From positions 124,001 to 188,000 of the forward strand of contig JABVXV010000003.1 of NCBI GenBank assembly GCA_013365325.1: a DNA stretch of 64,000 nt, given 5' to 3'. Position 1 is the first letter of the stretch; every line of letters begins with the position of its first letter. This DNA comes from Dipetalonema caudispina (taxonomy: Eukaryota > Nematoda > Chromadorea > Rhabditida > Onchocercidae). The position numbers and the translations under genes are program-made. Below, one piece after another: positions 14,501 to 34,000 of the stretch. The notes beneath the pieces were generated by a model. It saw only the letters and a list, made by a program, of their open reading frames with translations. It did no database searches and had not been told where the DNA came from.

Positions 14501-16203
14501 TAATGTATTTCAGGACTTTGTATTCTATGCTCCACGTCTGCGAATAAACAAACGGATATTGGCTCTGTGTATGGGCAACCATGAGCTATATATGCGCAGA
14601 AGGAAGCCGGATACGATTGAGGTGCAACAAATGAAACAGCAAGCCAAGGAAGAGCGGATGCAAAGACAGCTCGAACAGGAACGCCTTACAAAAGTTAGTT
14701 ACTGTTTAAGACACAGCTGTAAAAAGTAATGTGGAGTGAATGAGAGCTGTTTGGCATAGTTCTAATACTGTCGATGAATATGATTTCAAGAAAGATTAGT
14801 CGTCACTTTATTATGTTGACTAAAGATTAATCCGAAAAACTGTAGGAAATGACCGCACGCGAAGCTGCTGAGCAAAAACAGAAAGAATATGAAGAAAGAA
14901 TGGAAAAAATGAGGGAAGAAATGGAAAGGGCCCAGCGAGAGCTGTTGCATGCACATGATACTATTCGACGTCTTGAGCAACAACTTGCTGAACTTCAGGT
15001 TTGGATTTAATTTTGTGGCACTATGTACTTGAAACTTTTCTGTTGTTGACAATTTAAAAAGAGTTGAGAAGCAAAGAGGGATTATATTAAAGAATAAAAA
15101 AATGGAATTAATAGATGCAATTTGTAGATCGCTAAAGAACAGTTAGAAGCGAAGGAAGATGAACTACGAAGGTTGAACGAACAACTTCGATCAGAACGCG
15201 AAATGAGCTCTGAGGAACGTGAACGCCTGGAGCAAGAAGTGCGTAGACGTGAACAGCAAGTAGCTGAAATGCGCGAACAAGTTGATATGAAGACTCAGGA
15301 GACAGAGCGTTTGCAAAGAGAAGTCGAAGAAGCACGGGCTGTTCAGGAACGGGAAAGTAGTCGTCAGCTGAATGCATTTAGTGTCAAGGAGGTAGATCTG
15401 GATGAAAATGCTAGCGAAAATGGACAAATTGCCACAGGTACGTTGAGATTTGATATTAGTAAATTAAAATTTACTTACTGCTTGCCGATTCGCAATCCCT
15501 TTTCGTGTTACTACTGCACGAAATGTTTAAATTTGATGTTGTTTCATGATTTATAAAGTCTCAATGAAAATTCAAGTATACATATATATTCAAATATATT
15601 CAATTGCAGAATTAACTGCTCGCGGTGACGAAAACGTTCCACAAAGGGAACTTGAGCGAATAACCGCTGCCGAACAGAATCTTTCATTGAAGCATAAACT
15701 TGATGTAATTTTGCTTGTTTAGCTCTTTCTTCATAATTATGATAAGTAATCATGTTGAGTGCAAGAATATCATTTGTGTCAAAAATTTAACCCAATTGAA
15801 TCGAGTTTTCAAGAGTGTAAGCTGTATTAATGTTGAGAAGCCTAGCTCACACGATATTTTTTATTACAATTGAAATTTTTTGTGTTGAGTGGAATTATAT
15901 TAATTTATTGTGTGTCACATATTTTTAACATGAGGCATTCGAAATTTAGGATATACTTTGAAGTGCTTGATCTGATTTATAGTTTTTCAAACATGATTTT
16001 TTACTCGTTATTTTTTATTTATTTATTTTTTGTTATAGGCTCTAACAGCAGACTTGGAAGCGGTAAAAGATAAGCAACAGTTAACAGAATACGATCTGTT
16101 GCACATGGAAAATAAGAGAGCTGGCCGAGATAAGTATAAAACATTGCGACAAATTCGTGGTGGTAACACAAAACGTCGCATAGACCAGTACGAAAATATG
16201 TGA
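11532..16203 (+). CDS. erm-1: ERM-1, ezrin/radixin/moesin membrane-cytoskeleton linker
   Basis: Links actin to the plasma membrane at the cell cortex, especially apical and luminal membranes. Eleven exons join in phase: 11532-11546, 12198-12377, 12514-12618, 12722-12915, 13296-13416, 14028-14210, 14514-14693, 14846-14998, 15128-15437, 15610-15704, 16039-16203. The product is 566 aa, close to the roughly 560-580 aa of ERM proteins. Residues 1 to about 300 form the FERM domain, with landmarks [18 protein letters not shown] and [17 protein letters not shown] Glu/Arg-rich coiled coil spans about 300-470. The C-terminal actin-binding ERM domain ends in RRIDQYENM. The regulatory phospho-threonine in KYKTLRQIR is present at about residue 547. 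The five-codon first exon (MSKKA) followed by [14 protein letters not shown] matches the typical nematode ERM-1 start. A possible poly(A) signal is at 17252. Nothing is broken. Confidence 0.97.
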
Positions 16204-17783
16204 AAACGATTCATCTCTTGTTTCCTTTTATTTTCCTTATCACTTTATTTTTCGCGCTGGTTATATTTTGTGCCATGCCACCGCAATTTTAACTTTTCCC
16301 AATTGCCAGTGTGCTGGCTTGCTTATTTTTCAATTACTGAAATTATTGGTAGTGGTACCACTTAACACTAAGAAGTATTAGTGCTTCCAACCAACTTTAA
16401 GTAAATTGTGGGCTTTGATTTTTCTTTTTCTTCTTTTTTTTGAAGGAAGTGATTGGGTAAATGCAGTTTTATATGACAGAATAGATTTGGTAAAGTCAGA
16501 AAGATGATACTACTCGCTGCTTCTCTTTACGCTTTCCTCTGCCTTTTTAAGTTGTTCAGGCAGTTATTACCAAATTGTTGTAGCGTGAAGTGTATTGCAT
16601 ATGTTGGAAGCTGAAGTGTTTGTTTTGTCTGTTTTATTATCCAATGAATTTGTGTCCGCACGTCATTCACAAAAGGTATTGTGTATTCTCGCCAAAATTC
16701 ATTCCTATCTTTACTACCCTTTTTGGTCAGCTTTTGCTTCTACTAACGCTATTATTGTTATCTGGGAAAATCTTCATGCCCTTTACATGTGGATTTTTTA
16801 CTTCGAAAGTTATGGGTGTTCACTGTTAATCGACCAATCGCGTCGTGCCTTTTCTGGAAAAACCAGAAATTTTATTTGCACTGCAACAGCTTATCCCTTC
16901 CTCATCTGAAATGGCTGAGTTTAGAGTTGATGATCACTAATTGTATCCTCTGAATATTGTCCGTTTTTTGTGGAAATTCAATTCCAATAGGCTTCTTTCT
17001 TCATCTTATCATACTGTTTGAATTTAGCTCTCTATTAAGCAAGTTTCGTTCGGTTTCTGTCGATGTTCGAGAAAAGAAAAAGCAGTTGTTTATTGCCTGT
17101 TGAGTTTTAAGCTATGGAGTTATCTTAAATTCTTTTCTTTGTTTTCAATTTTAATTTCAAACCGAATTTGTTCTTGTCCTTTTCATCCATTTTATTCGCC
17201 ACTCATATTAATGGTGATGCGCAGTTAAATAATCATTTGCCTTATTCTAAAAATAAAATTGCTGGATTTCACAACCGGTTTCGTTACCTTTTTTAGGGAT
17301 TTTCTCGATCTAATAAAATTTTATTTGTTGATAAGATAGCTCGAGAGAACTCGAGTATTTTGTGTTACATCGGGGAGGAATAGAATAAGTAGCAGATACT
17401 GGCAGACTACTGTATTGGGATGAGTTCGCTTGACTTGGCAAGATTGGTGCTAAAAGAAAAAAACGATACAATAAATTAGCTTGTATACACGGTATTCCAA
17501 GAACAATTGTGATCATGGAAACCTGCTTCTCAATGAGTCGGCTGAATTCACCTCCAATAAAGCAACCTATCAAATATCTGCTATTTATTCCTTTATTACA
17601 GAAGCTGGTTATTAAAAAAAGAGATATTCTGATGGTGATTTCTAACATACATGGTGCAGCATGCATGTATTGTACGAGGATATTCGCGACTTATTCTGCA
17701 TGAAAGCTCCAATTTTTTATAGTAGTAAATATCAAAACCATTTTGAAATTTTGATAAACATTAATGCATCCTTTTCAGGAATT
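16204..17783. other. erm-1 3' flank and mrps-15 upstream region
   Basis: This holds the erm-1 3' UTR, whose exact end is unknown (AATAAA at 17252-17257 is one candidate), and then the region before mrps-15. The only open frame of note is on the minus strand at 17310-17666 and is listed separately. Confidence 0.5.
17310..17666 (-). CDS. uncertain minus-strand open frame with hydrophobic segment
   Basis: A 118-codon open frame head-to-head with mrps-15. It reads a basic/hydrophobic N-terminal half and a Ser/Pro/Tyr-rich tail. On the minus strand an internal stretch starting GTTTCC and ending TTTTTTCTTTTAG would work as a short in-frame intron, which would remove part of the hydrophobic segment. 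I recognise no family. It may be a chance frame or an exon of a small gene sharing the mrps-15 promoter region. Confidence 0.15.
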   Translation of the reverse strand: MHAAPCMLEITIRISLFLITSFCNKGINSRYLIGCFIGGEFSRLIEKQVSMITIVLGIPCIQANLLYRFFLLAPILPSQANSSQYSSLPVSATYSIPPRCNTKYSSSLELSYQQIKFY

Positions 17784-20365
17784 ATGATTGTGATATATAG
17801 GAATGTACTGCTATACCGGAATACATGTAGTAGGGTAGTAATTGGTGGATTTCGAAATGTAAATCTCACAACGGTAAAACCACAGAGTAGTAGGCCGCGA
17901 TTTCCATTTTTCAATAAACACATGAAAGTGACTGATCCAGCTCGCCAAAATCCGGATCATTTTGAAAAACTAGCACATGAAGTACCACTCGGTTAGCCTG
18001 TTTATTTTTTCTAGAATTCTGCATTCGGTATGCACAAATAAATTACCATTTATGTATTTGTATAAAGGAAAGTAAGAATGAGAGGATGTCGAGACATAAG
18101 CGATTGGAATATAAATATAAATATAATACAAAAGAAGAAGGGAGTATTATTCAGAGTTTTTAGGCAAATTCTTGGAAGTCAATGAATTGTAGATGTTATT
18201 TTGAGATGAACGATACGTGGATACGCTGTCGCTTTTATGGAAAGAAAAGATAGGAAGTGAACGAGAAGTAACGTTTAAAGGTGATGATCGAATGATTGGG
18301 AGGGAACCACAAAATTGGCTACCGGAAATTGACGAGAATTCACCCAAAGCTAATTACGCAGAACTAAACTGGGAAGGAATACCGGAATCAGTGAAAAAGA
18401 TTTTCAGGTAGGAAGGACTAAACTGTTATTTTGTTTCTTTAATGAATATAACGATTACATTCAATGCTCCTTATGTCATTCGAGAATACTCCTTGCTATA
18501 ATTGTAAGATAAGTGTCACTATGCCATAAGGGTTGCTTGGCAATTAATTGGAGTTAATGGAACTTCAAATCAGAATTAGTTTGACTTATTTACCACATAT
18601 ATTGTTAGTTTTTCAGAATGATCTATTAAATCTTTTAAGTTAAGCAGTTTTCATGTTTAGGCAAATTCTTGGAAGCCAATGAATTGTAGATGTTTAATAA
18701 AGCAAAAGTTAACTATAATTTGCTTTTATCTTTGGTTAAAAGTTAATACAAAGCCATGTGAAGTATAGATAATGAAAATAGGAAGAGTTTCACGGAAATT
18801 ATTTTACTAAATTTTCAGTTTTTTATGTTTGAAAATCCTCACTTTTAGTATTAAATTTGGCGAAAGGCGAGATTACACAGATGCCTGGAAAAAAGCTTTG
18901 ATTGACAAAGTACGAAAACATGAACTCGATATAAACTCATTAGAAGTGAAAAGTAAGTTAGCAAAAGTTATAAGGAAAGTTATAATAGGTTTGATGGGCT
19001 TTTGATAAAGTGATTAGAATTTTTAAAATATTTTTTCAATGTCTGCAAATTTTTGGAACAGAAGTATGGATGAGAAGAAATTATATTACTGCACTTTATA
19101 CAGTCTTAATTTTCACCAATTTAAATGAAAAATTATTTTAGTTGCTTGGACAACCGGTGTGATACGTTCGTGGACTTTGTTAGTAAAAGAAATAGATAAC
19201 AAACCAAAGGTATAGCGGATGCTGTTTTATTTCTGCTTACGTCAAGTCGTTTTAATGAAGAATTTCCGTCTAAATAGGTTGTTGTCAGGAACTGTAAGAT
19301 TTGATGTCGTCTTATAGGGTAATTTCTCGTTATAGGCCTGAGTAATCATATGTTAACTGTCCTTTTAGAGGAAATTCTGCAATTGCAATCCTCACCTTGA
19401 GGGAGATGATTGAATTTCTTCTTATTCTTTCATTTTATTTTTTTCTTTCTTTGTTGTTTTAACCTCCTAACAAATTTACGATTTCTTTAGTAAATTTACT
19501 TTAAAATTGAGTTTTTTTTTAAAATTGAGGTTTTTTTGTTGTTTTAACCTCCTAACAAATTTACGATTTCTTTAGTAAATTTACTTTAAAATTGAGGTTT
19601 TTGCAGAAGCCAGCTCATATTGTATATCGTCTTCATTTGATGATAGGATTTCGTCGAAAACTTTTACGGCAGTTACGAGAAGTAGATACAGCAGCTTTTG
19701 AAAAGGTTTGATTACATAAATAGCGGAATAACACTTTATTTCTCTAACATTCATTATTGTTTCTATCAATTCCGAATGATGTTTCGATGACTCATGCTTC
19801 TGGAATTGGAATTTAAGGTGTTATCGGAATTAAAAATCGCTTATCATGTACCGAAACGTCCGGAGGAGCAGATTGAAAAAAGGCGAAAAGCATGGGTGGA
19901 AGCTGTGTTGAAGGAAAGGATTGCAAAGGAAAAAGATATTAAAATGGAAGAATTAAACAAGAAATATAGTGTTGAACGAATACAATGTGGACCTGAAGTA
20001 ATTTTATAGTTATGTAAATTCGTAGAAACAAAGATCGCATTTGTGGCCAAAATTTTTTTTAAAACAAATTTGTCGACGCAGCGAAAATTTTTTAATAATT
20101 CGTTACATTATTATTTTAAATCTACGAATATTCATGCAAAATGCAAAACTTATAGATAAAAAAGCGTCTAGAAGAATTGGACGTTGAAGAAACGAAAATC
20201 AATGCTCGTCTAAAAGAACTTGCAAGGATTCAAGGAGAAATGCCAGAAAACTTACCAAAATATCAACCGAAATTGATAGAAGAATTATCGGAAATAGCAG
20301 CTCATGCAATTTTATATCATCGTCCCGACGATTCTCAGCGAAAGGATAGATTGCTTCCTACATAA
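17784..20365 (+). CDS. mrps-15: mitochondrial small-subunit ribosomal protein S15 (uS15m)
   Basis: A component of the mitoribosomal 28S subunit that binds the central domain of 12S rRNA. Seven exons join in phase: 17784-17991, 18206-18407, 18849-18952, 19142-19209, 19607-19705, 19818-19997, 20156-20365, giving 356 aa. The first 40 or so residues are rich in Arg and hydroxylated residues and nearly free of acids, as in a mitochondrial presequence. Residues about 140-230 hold the S15 core, aligning to human MRPS15 through NSLEVKIAWTTGVIRSW, the GFRRKLLRQLREVD helix and FEKVLSELKIAY. A charged nematode-type C-terminal extension follows. The ATG lies five bases behind TCCTTTTCAG, suggesting a trans-spliced start. 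Two acceptors are atypical (TTTTGAG before exon 2, TTTAAG before exon 6). Exon 2's left edge is the least certain join. AATAAA occurs at 20715. Confidence 0.93.
18159..18694 (+). repeat. 39-bp near-identical repeat in mrps-15 introns 1 and 2
   Basis: A 39-base block at 18159-18197 recurs at 18656-18694 with one substitution (T/C). The copies flank exon 2. The first sits eight bases before the unusual GAG acceptor of exon 2. Confidence 0.85.
19451..19596 (+). repeat. tandem duplication in mrps-15 intron 4
   Basis: A 61-base block at 19451-19511 is repeated at 19536-19596 with a T/A-rich linker (period 85). The second copy runs into the polypyrimidine tract of the exon 5 acceptor, so the duplication extended the end of the intron. 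Confidence 0.9.
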
Positions 20366-22072
20366 ATGAATTAAAATTGCACAGATCTCGGTGATTTTTG
20401 TTTCATGATAGGTGTGGTTGATCTAGATTTCACGCAGAGCTAATGGAAGGGGAACTATTATTTCGATAAAGCCAGTAGTATTACAACGCTTCGATTATTG
20501 AAGCCTGCATCAGAATCTTCCATATTGTTTATTCTATATATTAGATATATACGACTTTGGAACTTTATAATTTTAAACTGAAAAAAAAGAATGGTTATAA
20601 AAGGACGACACTGATGGTCTGTATTGTTTATTCGAAAAATAGGATGGAATCACTGTTTGCGTAAAGTTATTTTCTGTTTATTACGTTATGCGTAACGCAC
20701 TTTTCAATTATGTAAATAAATTCAGTTCTTCGTTTGTATAGCAACATTGCATGACAAACATGAATGTTTGTATTTACCGTTTGAAATTCCCTCTTTTTTA
20801 TTTGCCGAGCAAATGCTTGATGGGCGAGCATTGTGTGTTGAAGTAGTTTTCGTCATTGTGCATATGCGCGAGAGGTGTGGTATTACAAGTCCGCGTATTT
20901 GTAGGTCATTCAAAGACCCATCCTACTGCCAGTCGTGGTGTTGACTCCGTTGCTGTCGGATGTGGTCATCAACCCTGTTTTATGTCCATTTTCCCTTCTT
21001 TTGAAATCTTTTATTTCTCTGTCTTCTTTACCATTTGAATTTCTATCAATTTAACGAATTGAATCATTGTGGAATTTGAGATATGTAACAGGAGCATGTA
21101 ACCACGCGCAGATATGTTGTAGCTGTCGAAGATATCACTTCAACATGCCGTTCTCAGTAGATAAAACTATCCGTTCATTCGCCTTGCTATATAACAAGCT
21201 AAAGCTTCCGGTCGATATAAGCTTACTTACCTAATAAATGGTGCTATCTTAAGTTAGACAAATATCATGTAAGAAACTTTTTACTCCCTGCAGATGGATT
21301 CTTCCGTCGTACTGAATATCACAATTGTAGGACTTATATGGCAAGTGAAATATCTTGAAATAGGGAAAAAATTATTTGTTAGTGGAGAAATACTGCGCAA
21401 TGAAAATGTCTGATAAAATACCGAAAGGATAAAATGAAAAAAAAAAGAAACTGCAATAAACGATAATTGATTTTTTAACAATTTTTCTGTAACGTATATA
21501 TGTGCAACATAATTGTGTGTATGTTTTTTTTTTTTTCTTTTTTTTAAATGTACAACAGATTTCGGATAATGGAAAGCTATTTTATTTTCACTCCGAATTA
21601 CTTTGATACAAAAAATTTGCTCCATTTTGAAATTGCTTGATGCACAGTTTAAATTCTGAAACTTCTCATTTCCTTTTATTTTTATTTTTTTCTGAAAATC
21701 ACAACCTACTCCAAAATTACTTGTAATTTTACAAAGTGACATTATAGATTAGTTGGCTTACATTACCACAGTTTTGAAACTCGGCACTATCATCGTCAAC
21801 CGTGAACTCATTATTTGATTTTCTTCAAATCTCACTTTGTTAAATTAAATTTAGCCTCTAATTAATTATGCCGAAATGTATTTTAGGTGATATACCTAAC
21901 TATACTGACTATATTGTAAATATTTTGGAGTATTCGAGTAAGTGTAGAATATAATTACTGTGAATTTATTTCTCACGCCAATCTTTGAAGCTTAGATCCA
22001 AAGAAAGGTTAACAATCTGAAATGTTGTAACCTTTATCAAAGATATCATTGACTGCATTCATTTATCAACAG
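20366..22072. other. intergenic region, mrps-15 to ptr
   Basis: It includes the mrps-15 3' UTR with AATAAA at 20715-20720. A 153-codon minus-strand frame at 21281-21742 crosses poly-pyrimidine runs and resembles no known protein. Otherwise nothing is seen. Confidence 0.5.
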
Positions 22073-22081
22073 ATTGTATGT

Positions 22082-30087
<8,006 letters not shown>

Positions 30088-31075
30088 TTTTCAACTACGT
30101 GTATTGTGTTTTACTATCTGAGTTTCCGGTGTATATGCTCTGACAGGTGATAAGATATGATATAACATTTGTTAACATTCCGTTGATCGCTAAAGAACTT
30201 TAACAAACAGAAGCTAATTTTGAAATCCTCTTTATGGATTCATTTCATCTTCACGAAAATTTCTATGAAGTTCAAAAATTTAATCCACTGGTCTAAAAAG
30301 AGTGTAAGATGAAAAATTGCGGTTAAAACCGCTTTATCTCTCAAGAAAGATTGAGTTCATATATTTTGGCATGAGTGATTGTTACCTAAATTATTCTGAC
30401 GATATGTTGGTCTGCTTTTATCTCTGTAAATTTATTCTTCTTCTATCTAGCGAAATTTCAATTTAAGTTTTCTTGTAATTCATTATCTTTCGTTATTCCA
30501 TTCTCTGCTGAGAAGAAAGAAAATTTAGCCTGTATAATATCATTGTAGAAAGAACTGAACAGATATATATGTGTAGACAAAATTATTGTTTAAACCTCAC
30601 CAAACAAATTGTCCAAAATTTTTCGACAAGAATATCTTCTCCTTTTTATATTTCAACTGATCATTTCTATTTCACACTTCACTCATGTATATATGTATGA
30701 TACAATTAAAAGTAAATGTATCTTCCTGTTATATTCGTGAAATTTCTAAACTATTACTCATTGATTGCGGGAAATAATGTGCTGAAATGAATTGACGTTA
30801 ATTATTTTATTATCACTGTCTATAAATTAAGAAAATAAGCATGTTTTCATGTGAAAATGTCGATAACAAAGGTTATAGCTTACACTACAACAGTTCATAT
30901 CCATTCAGATCAGAAATAAATTGTACTTTGTAAATAGCTAAAATGGACGAGAAATAAGACAAGACCATTCTACTACCTAAGATAACCTTCATTGTCATCA
31001 TTTTTTAAAGCTAACCTACCTTTTGTTTACTCACTCATTGTTTGCTCGGTCATTATTGATCAATATATAAGTGAC
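30088..31075. other. intergenic region, ptr to mdf-1
   Basis: About 1 kb containing the ptr 3' UTR and mdf-1 upstream sequence. AATAAA occurs at 30915. No open frame or repeat of note is seen. Confidence 0.5.
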
Positions 31076-34000
31076 ATGCATCTTAAGGATGACATTACTA
31101 ACTACAAGAGAAATGGGAGGGCGATTTTCATTCAGTGTATCGATGAATTCATTCAGGCAGAGTGTGACGCAGATGGTTATGTGATATTACATTGTCTTCA
31201 ACGATCATGTATCGGTATGCTTTGTGCATTCAGTTATTGTATTATTTATGGATGTTTCAGTATTTCGAGAATTGGATTGCCTGTGATTGACAATTACTAC
31301 TTTTCAAGGAGGAAAAACTCAGTTCTAAATGATATTCGATGAAGGTATCGTTCATTTCATATCATTGTTTGAAGTTATCTGTTTCATGCTCCATCTTTAC
31401 CAGTTTCGAGTTGATTCTTTTAAAATCTTTCTATTCATTCTGCCATCATGAACTATTTTGTATTTGAAAGTCGAAGGTCTATCAGTTATTTAGGTAAAGA
31501 ATATTTTTTAGCATTAATATTTGGATTACTTACAGTAGGTGAACATAGTCCAACAGGGCATATCACTACTAACCCTGAAGATCTGCTCAGTCGACGTTAC
31601 AGACGAGGGAACTCTGAATCAGGTATTACATAAACATGAGATAAGTAATCCGGTGAAATTTTTTGAATTCCCAAAATTGAAAATCGAAACTTACCTATTT
31701 AAAATATTGTTTACAAAACAGTCTGAGATTCTTTTAACTATGCTTTTTAATAGAACTAGCATGGTGTAGTTGGATTCAAGGTAGCTTTAATGCTGTAATT
31801 TTTATTTATATACTGCCTACACTGTATCTCTTGCTGTGCTAATGTAATCGTTTCAGTTCGACATCTCTCAGTGCGAGTTCGTGTTGCGGAAGAGGAAGTT
31901 AAAAAGTATCGATTACAAAATGAATCTTTAAAAAAAACTGTCAGCAAAATGAGCAAAGAATTGTGTGATAAGCAATGCGAGATGGAAAGCTTACGGAAGG
32001 CGTTCGAACAGCAGGTTGATGATCTTCAACATCAATTGTCGAAAAAGGAACGTCAGGTTATGTAATTAAATCTTATAGAAATTTTCAGCTGTGTTTTGCT
32101 GTATATAGGAGAAACCATTTTTGCATTCTCAATTTCCATATTTGAAGAGTATTGCCCATATGTTTAGATCGACTTGCATTCATAAGTTTAGAACTTCTCA
32201 GTAATTCTGGTACTGAAGTTTATCTTTTACAGGACAAACTAAGCAAATTCGAGACTGTAATATCGCTTTTGCAAGATAATATAGGTATGTTCTGCTTTGA
32301 TTCTTTGCATACAATACCTCTTAATTTCGTGTTGAAGAAAGTTTGATATTTTGTATATACTCCACAGACTTTTACAGTATTTTAAACGTATTCTGATGTA
32401 ATCTCGAAGTATTACCAGAGGAATTTTTTCAGAAGCATCTATCCAGCAGTCGTTTTTCCCTATGTTTTAGGTCCTTTGAAGACGTATGAACCTCCATTTT
32501 CATTTCTTGATGAACCGAAACCGGAGACAGTCAATGCAGAAGTGCAAACAGATGATTGGATGCTGCGATCCGTACAAAAGTCAATTAACGCAGGTAAAGG
32601 AATTGTTCGTAAGTTCAAAGCTGAGAATGAATAGAAATTGCATGTAGATTTGGCGTTACAAAGTTTTTTAATTTCTTATACTTGGATTTTATTTTTTTGT
32701 GCGGAATCTTTGTCGGTTTATATTTTCTCCGTGGATGTCTTTTATTTAACAAATGTTCAGAAATCTAATTGTAATACTTATTTGTATTGGGTTTGTAGTG
32801 GTTGCTGAATCAAGCGTAATTGCGAAACCTCCAGCTGATAATGAAAACTGCGATGCTGAGAGATGTGGAAAATTGGTGGAAGAAATCGCCAAATTGGAGA
32901 ATGAGAAATTTTTCCTAACTACGCAGCTAAAATTGACGAAGTATGGTTGCCTTCTTTATTTGATTACGATTCTTTCATTATTATACTCAAATTTTTTTGA
33001 ATCTTGTTTATAAGCAAAAAAAGTTGTTGGATCTTTTTTGTAAAATCTCAAGGGAGTTAGCAATTAGCAATTCATTACCAAGAACAGATAATTTGAATTG
33101 AAAAAAAAAAAAAATCAGTTTCTACCATTGACAGAAACAAACTGGAAAGCTTCGAATTGCAAGAAGCGCAAAAAATGAGTTTGGAAAATCGACTGGTAAT
33201 TCTGACCGAAATGAATGAATGCTTGGTTGTAAGTTGCGCATTTATATTATTCAAAGCTATTTTTTAAAGTCGGTAAATTGTACTGATATCAGGAACATAA
33301 CAGCTGAAGTCAATGTCACTATGGTGAAAAGTCCTAGGAAGATCATGGGAAGTTAGGTTGTTCATTATTTAGATCAGCATCTTCACGGGACGGGTTTATG
33401 AGAGTGGTTTTCAACCATGTATTGCTGTATTCTTCTAGGTAAAAAAAAAGGAATAGTATGCTGTAATATCATTAAATAGAAATTATTTTCTTTTTATTTT
33501 AGAAGGAGAATGAACGTATTAAAGAAATGATTGCATCTGAAATGGGTGCAGACAGTGGCACAATGGAAGAGAAGCGTAGAATTATTGATTTTTCATTGAA
33601 ATGTCAGGCGAAGTTAGTTATCTGAAAGAAAAAATTATCAATTTTCAATATTCTGTTATTTAGAGAGACGGAAAGATTTATGCACAGCAACAAAAATAGC
33701 TCCCATTTTAGATTGGATGAGATACAGGTGGAACTGGATTGGAAGTCGGAAAAGTTGCAAGAGCAAATGCAAATCAATCAAATTTTGTGAGTGATTAATC
33801 GTTACTTATCAACTGAGTTTTATTATTATTATTACGTAAGAAATCCTTCTTTAAAAACTAGTGAAGCATCTGAATCTCATAATTCTTAGTGCAGATCAAC
33901 GAATTTGGAAAATATGAAGGAGAAACTAAATACCGGAGAAAGCGAGAATGCAGGCATAATTCAAAGTGGTGCAGAAGTTTTAAAGAGATATGAAAATGAA

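Noticed and set aside
21281..21742. 153-codon minus-strand frame, the longest unsupported one
   Set aside because: Crosses poly-pyrimidine runs (Lys-rich stretch) with Phe/Ile/Lys bias, no motif and no neighbouring exons. Absence of stops fits the local base skew.
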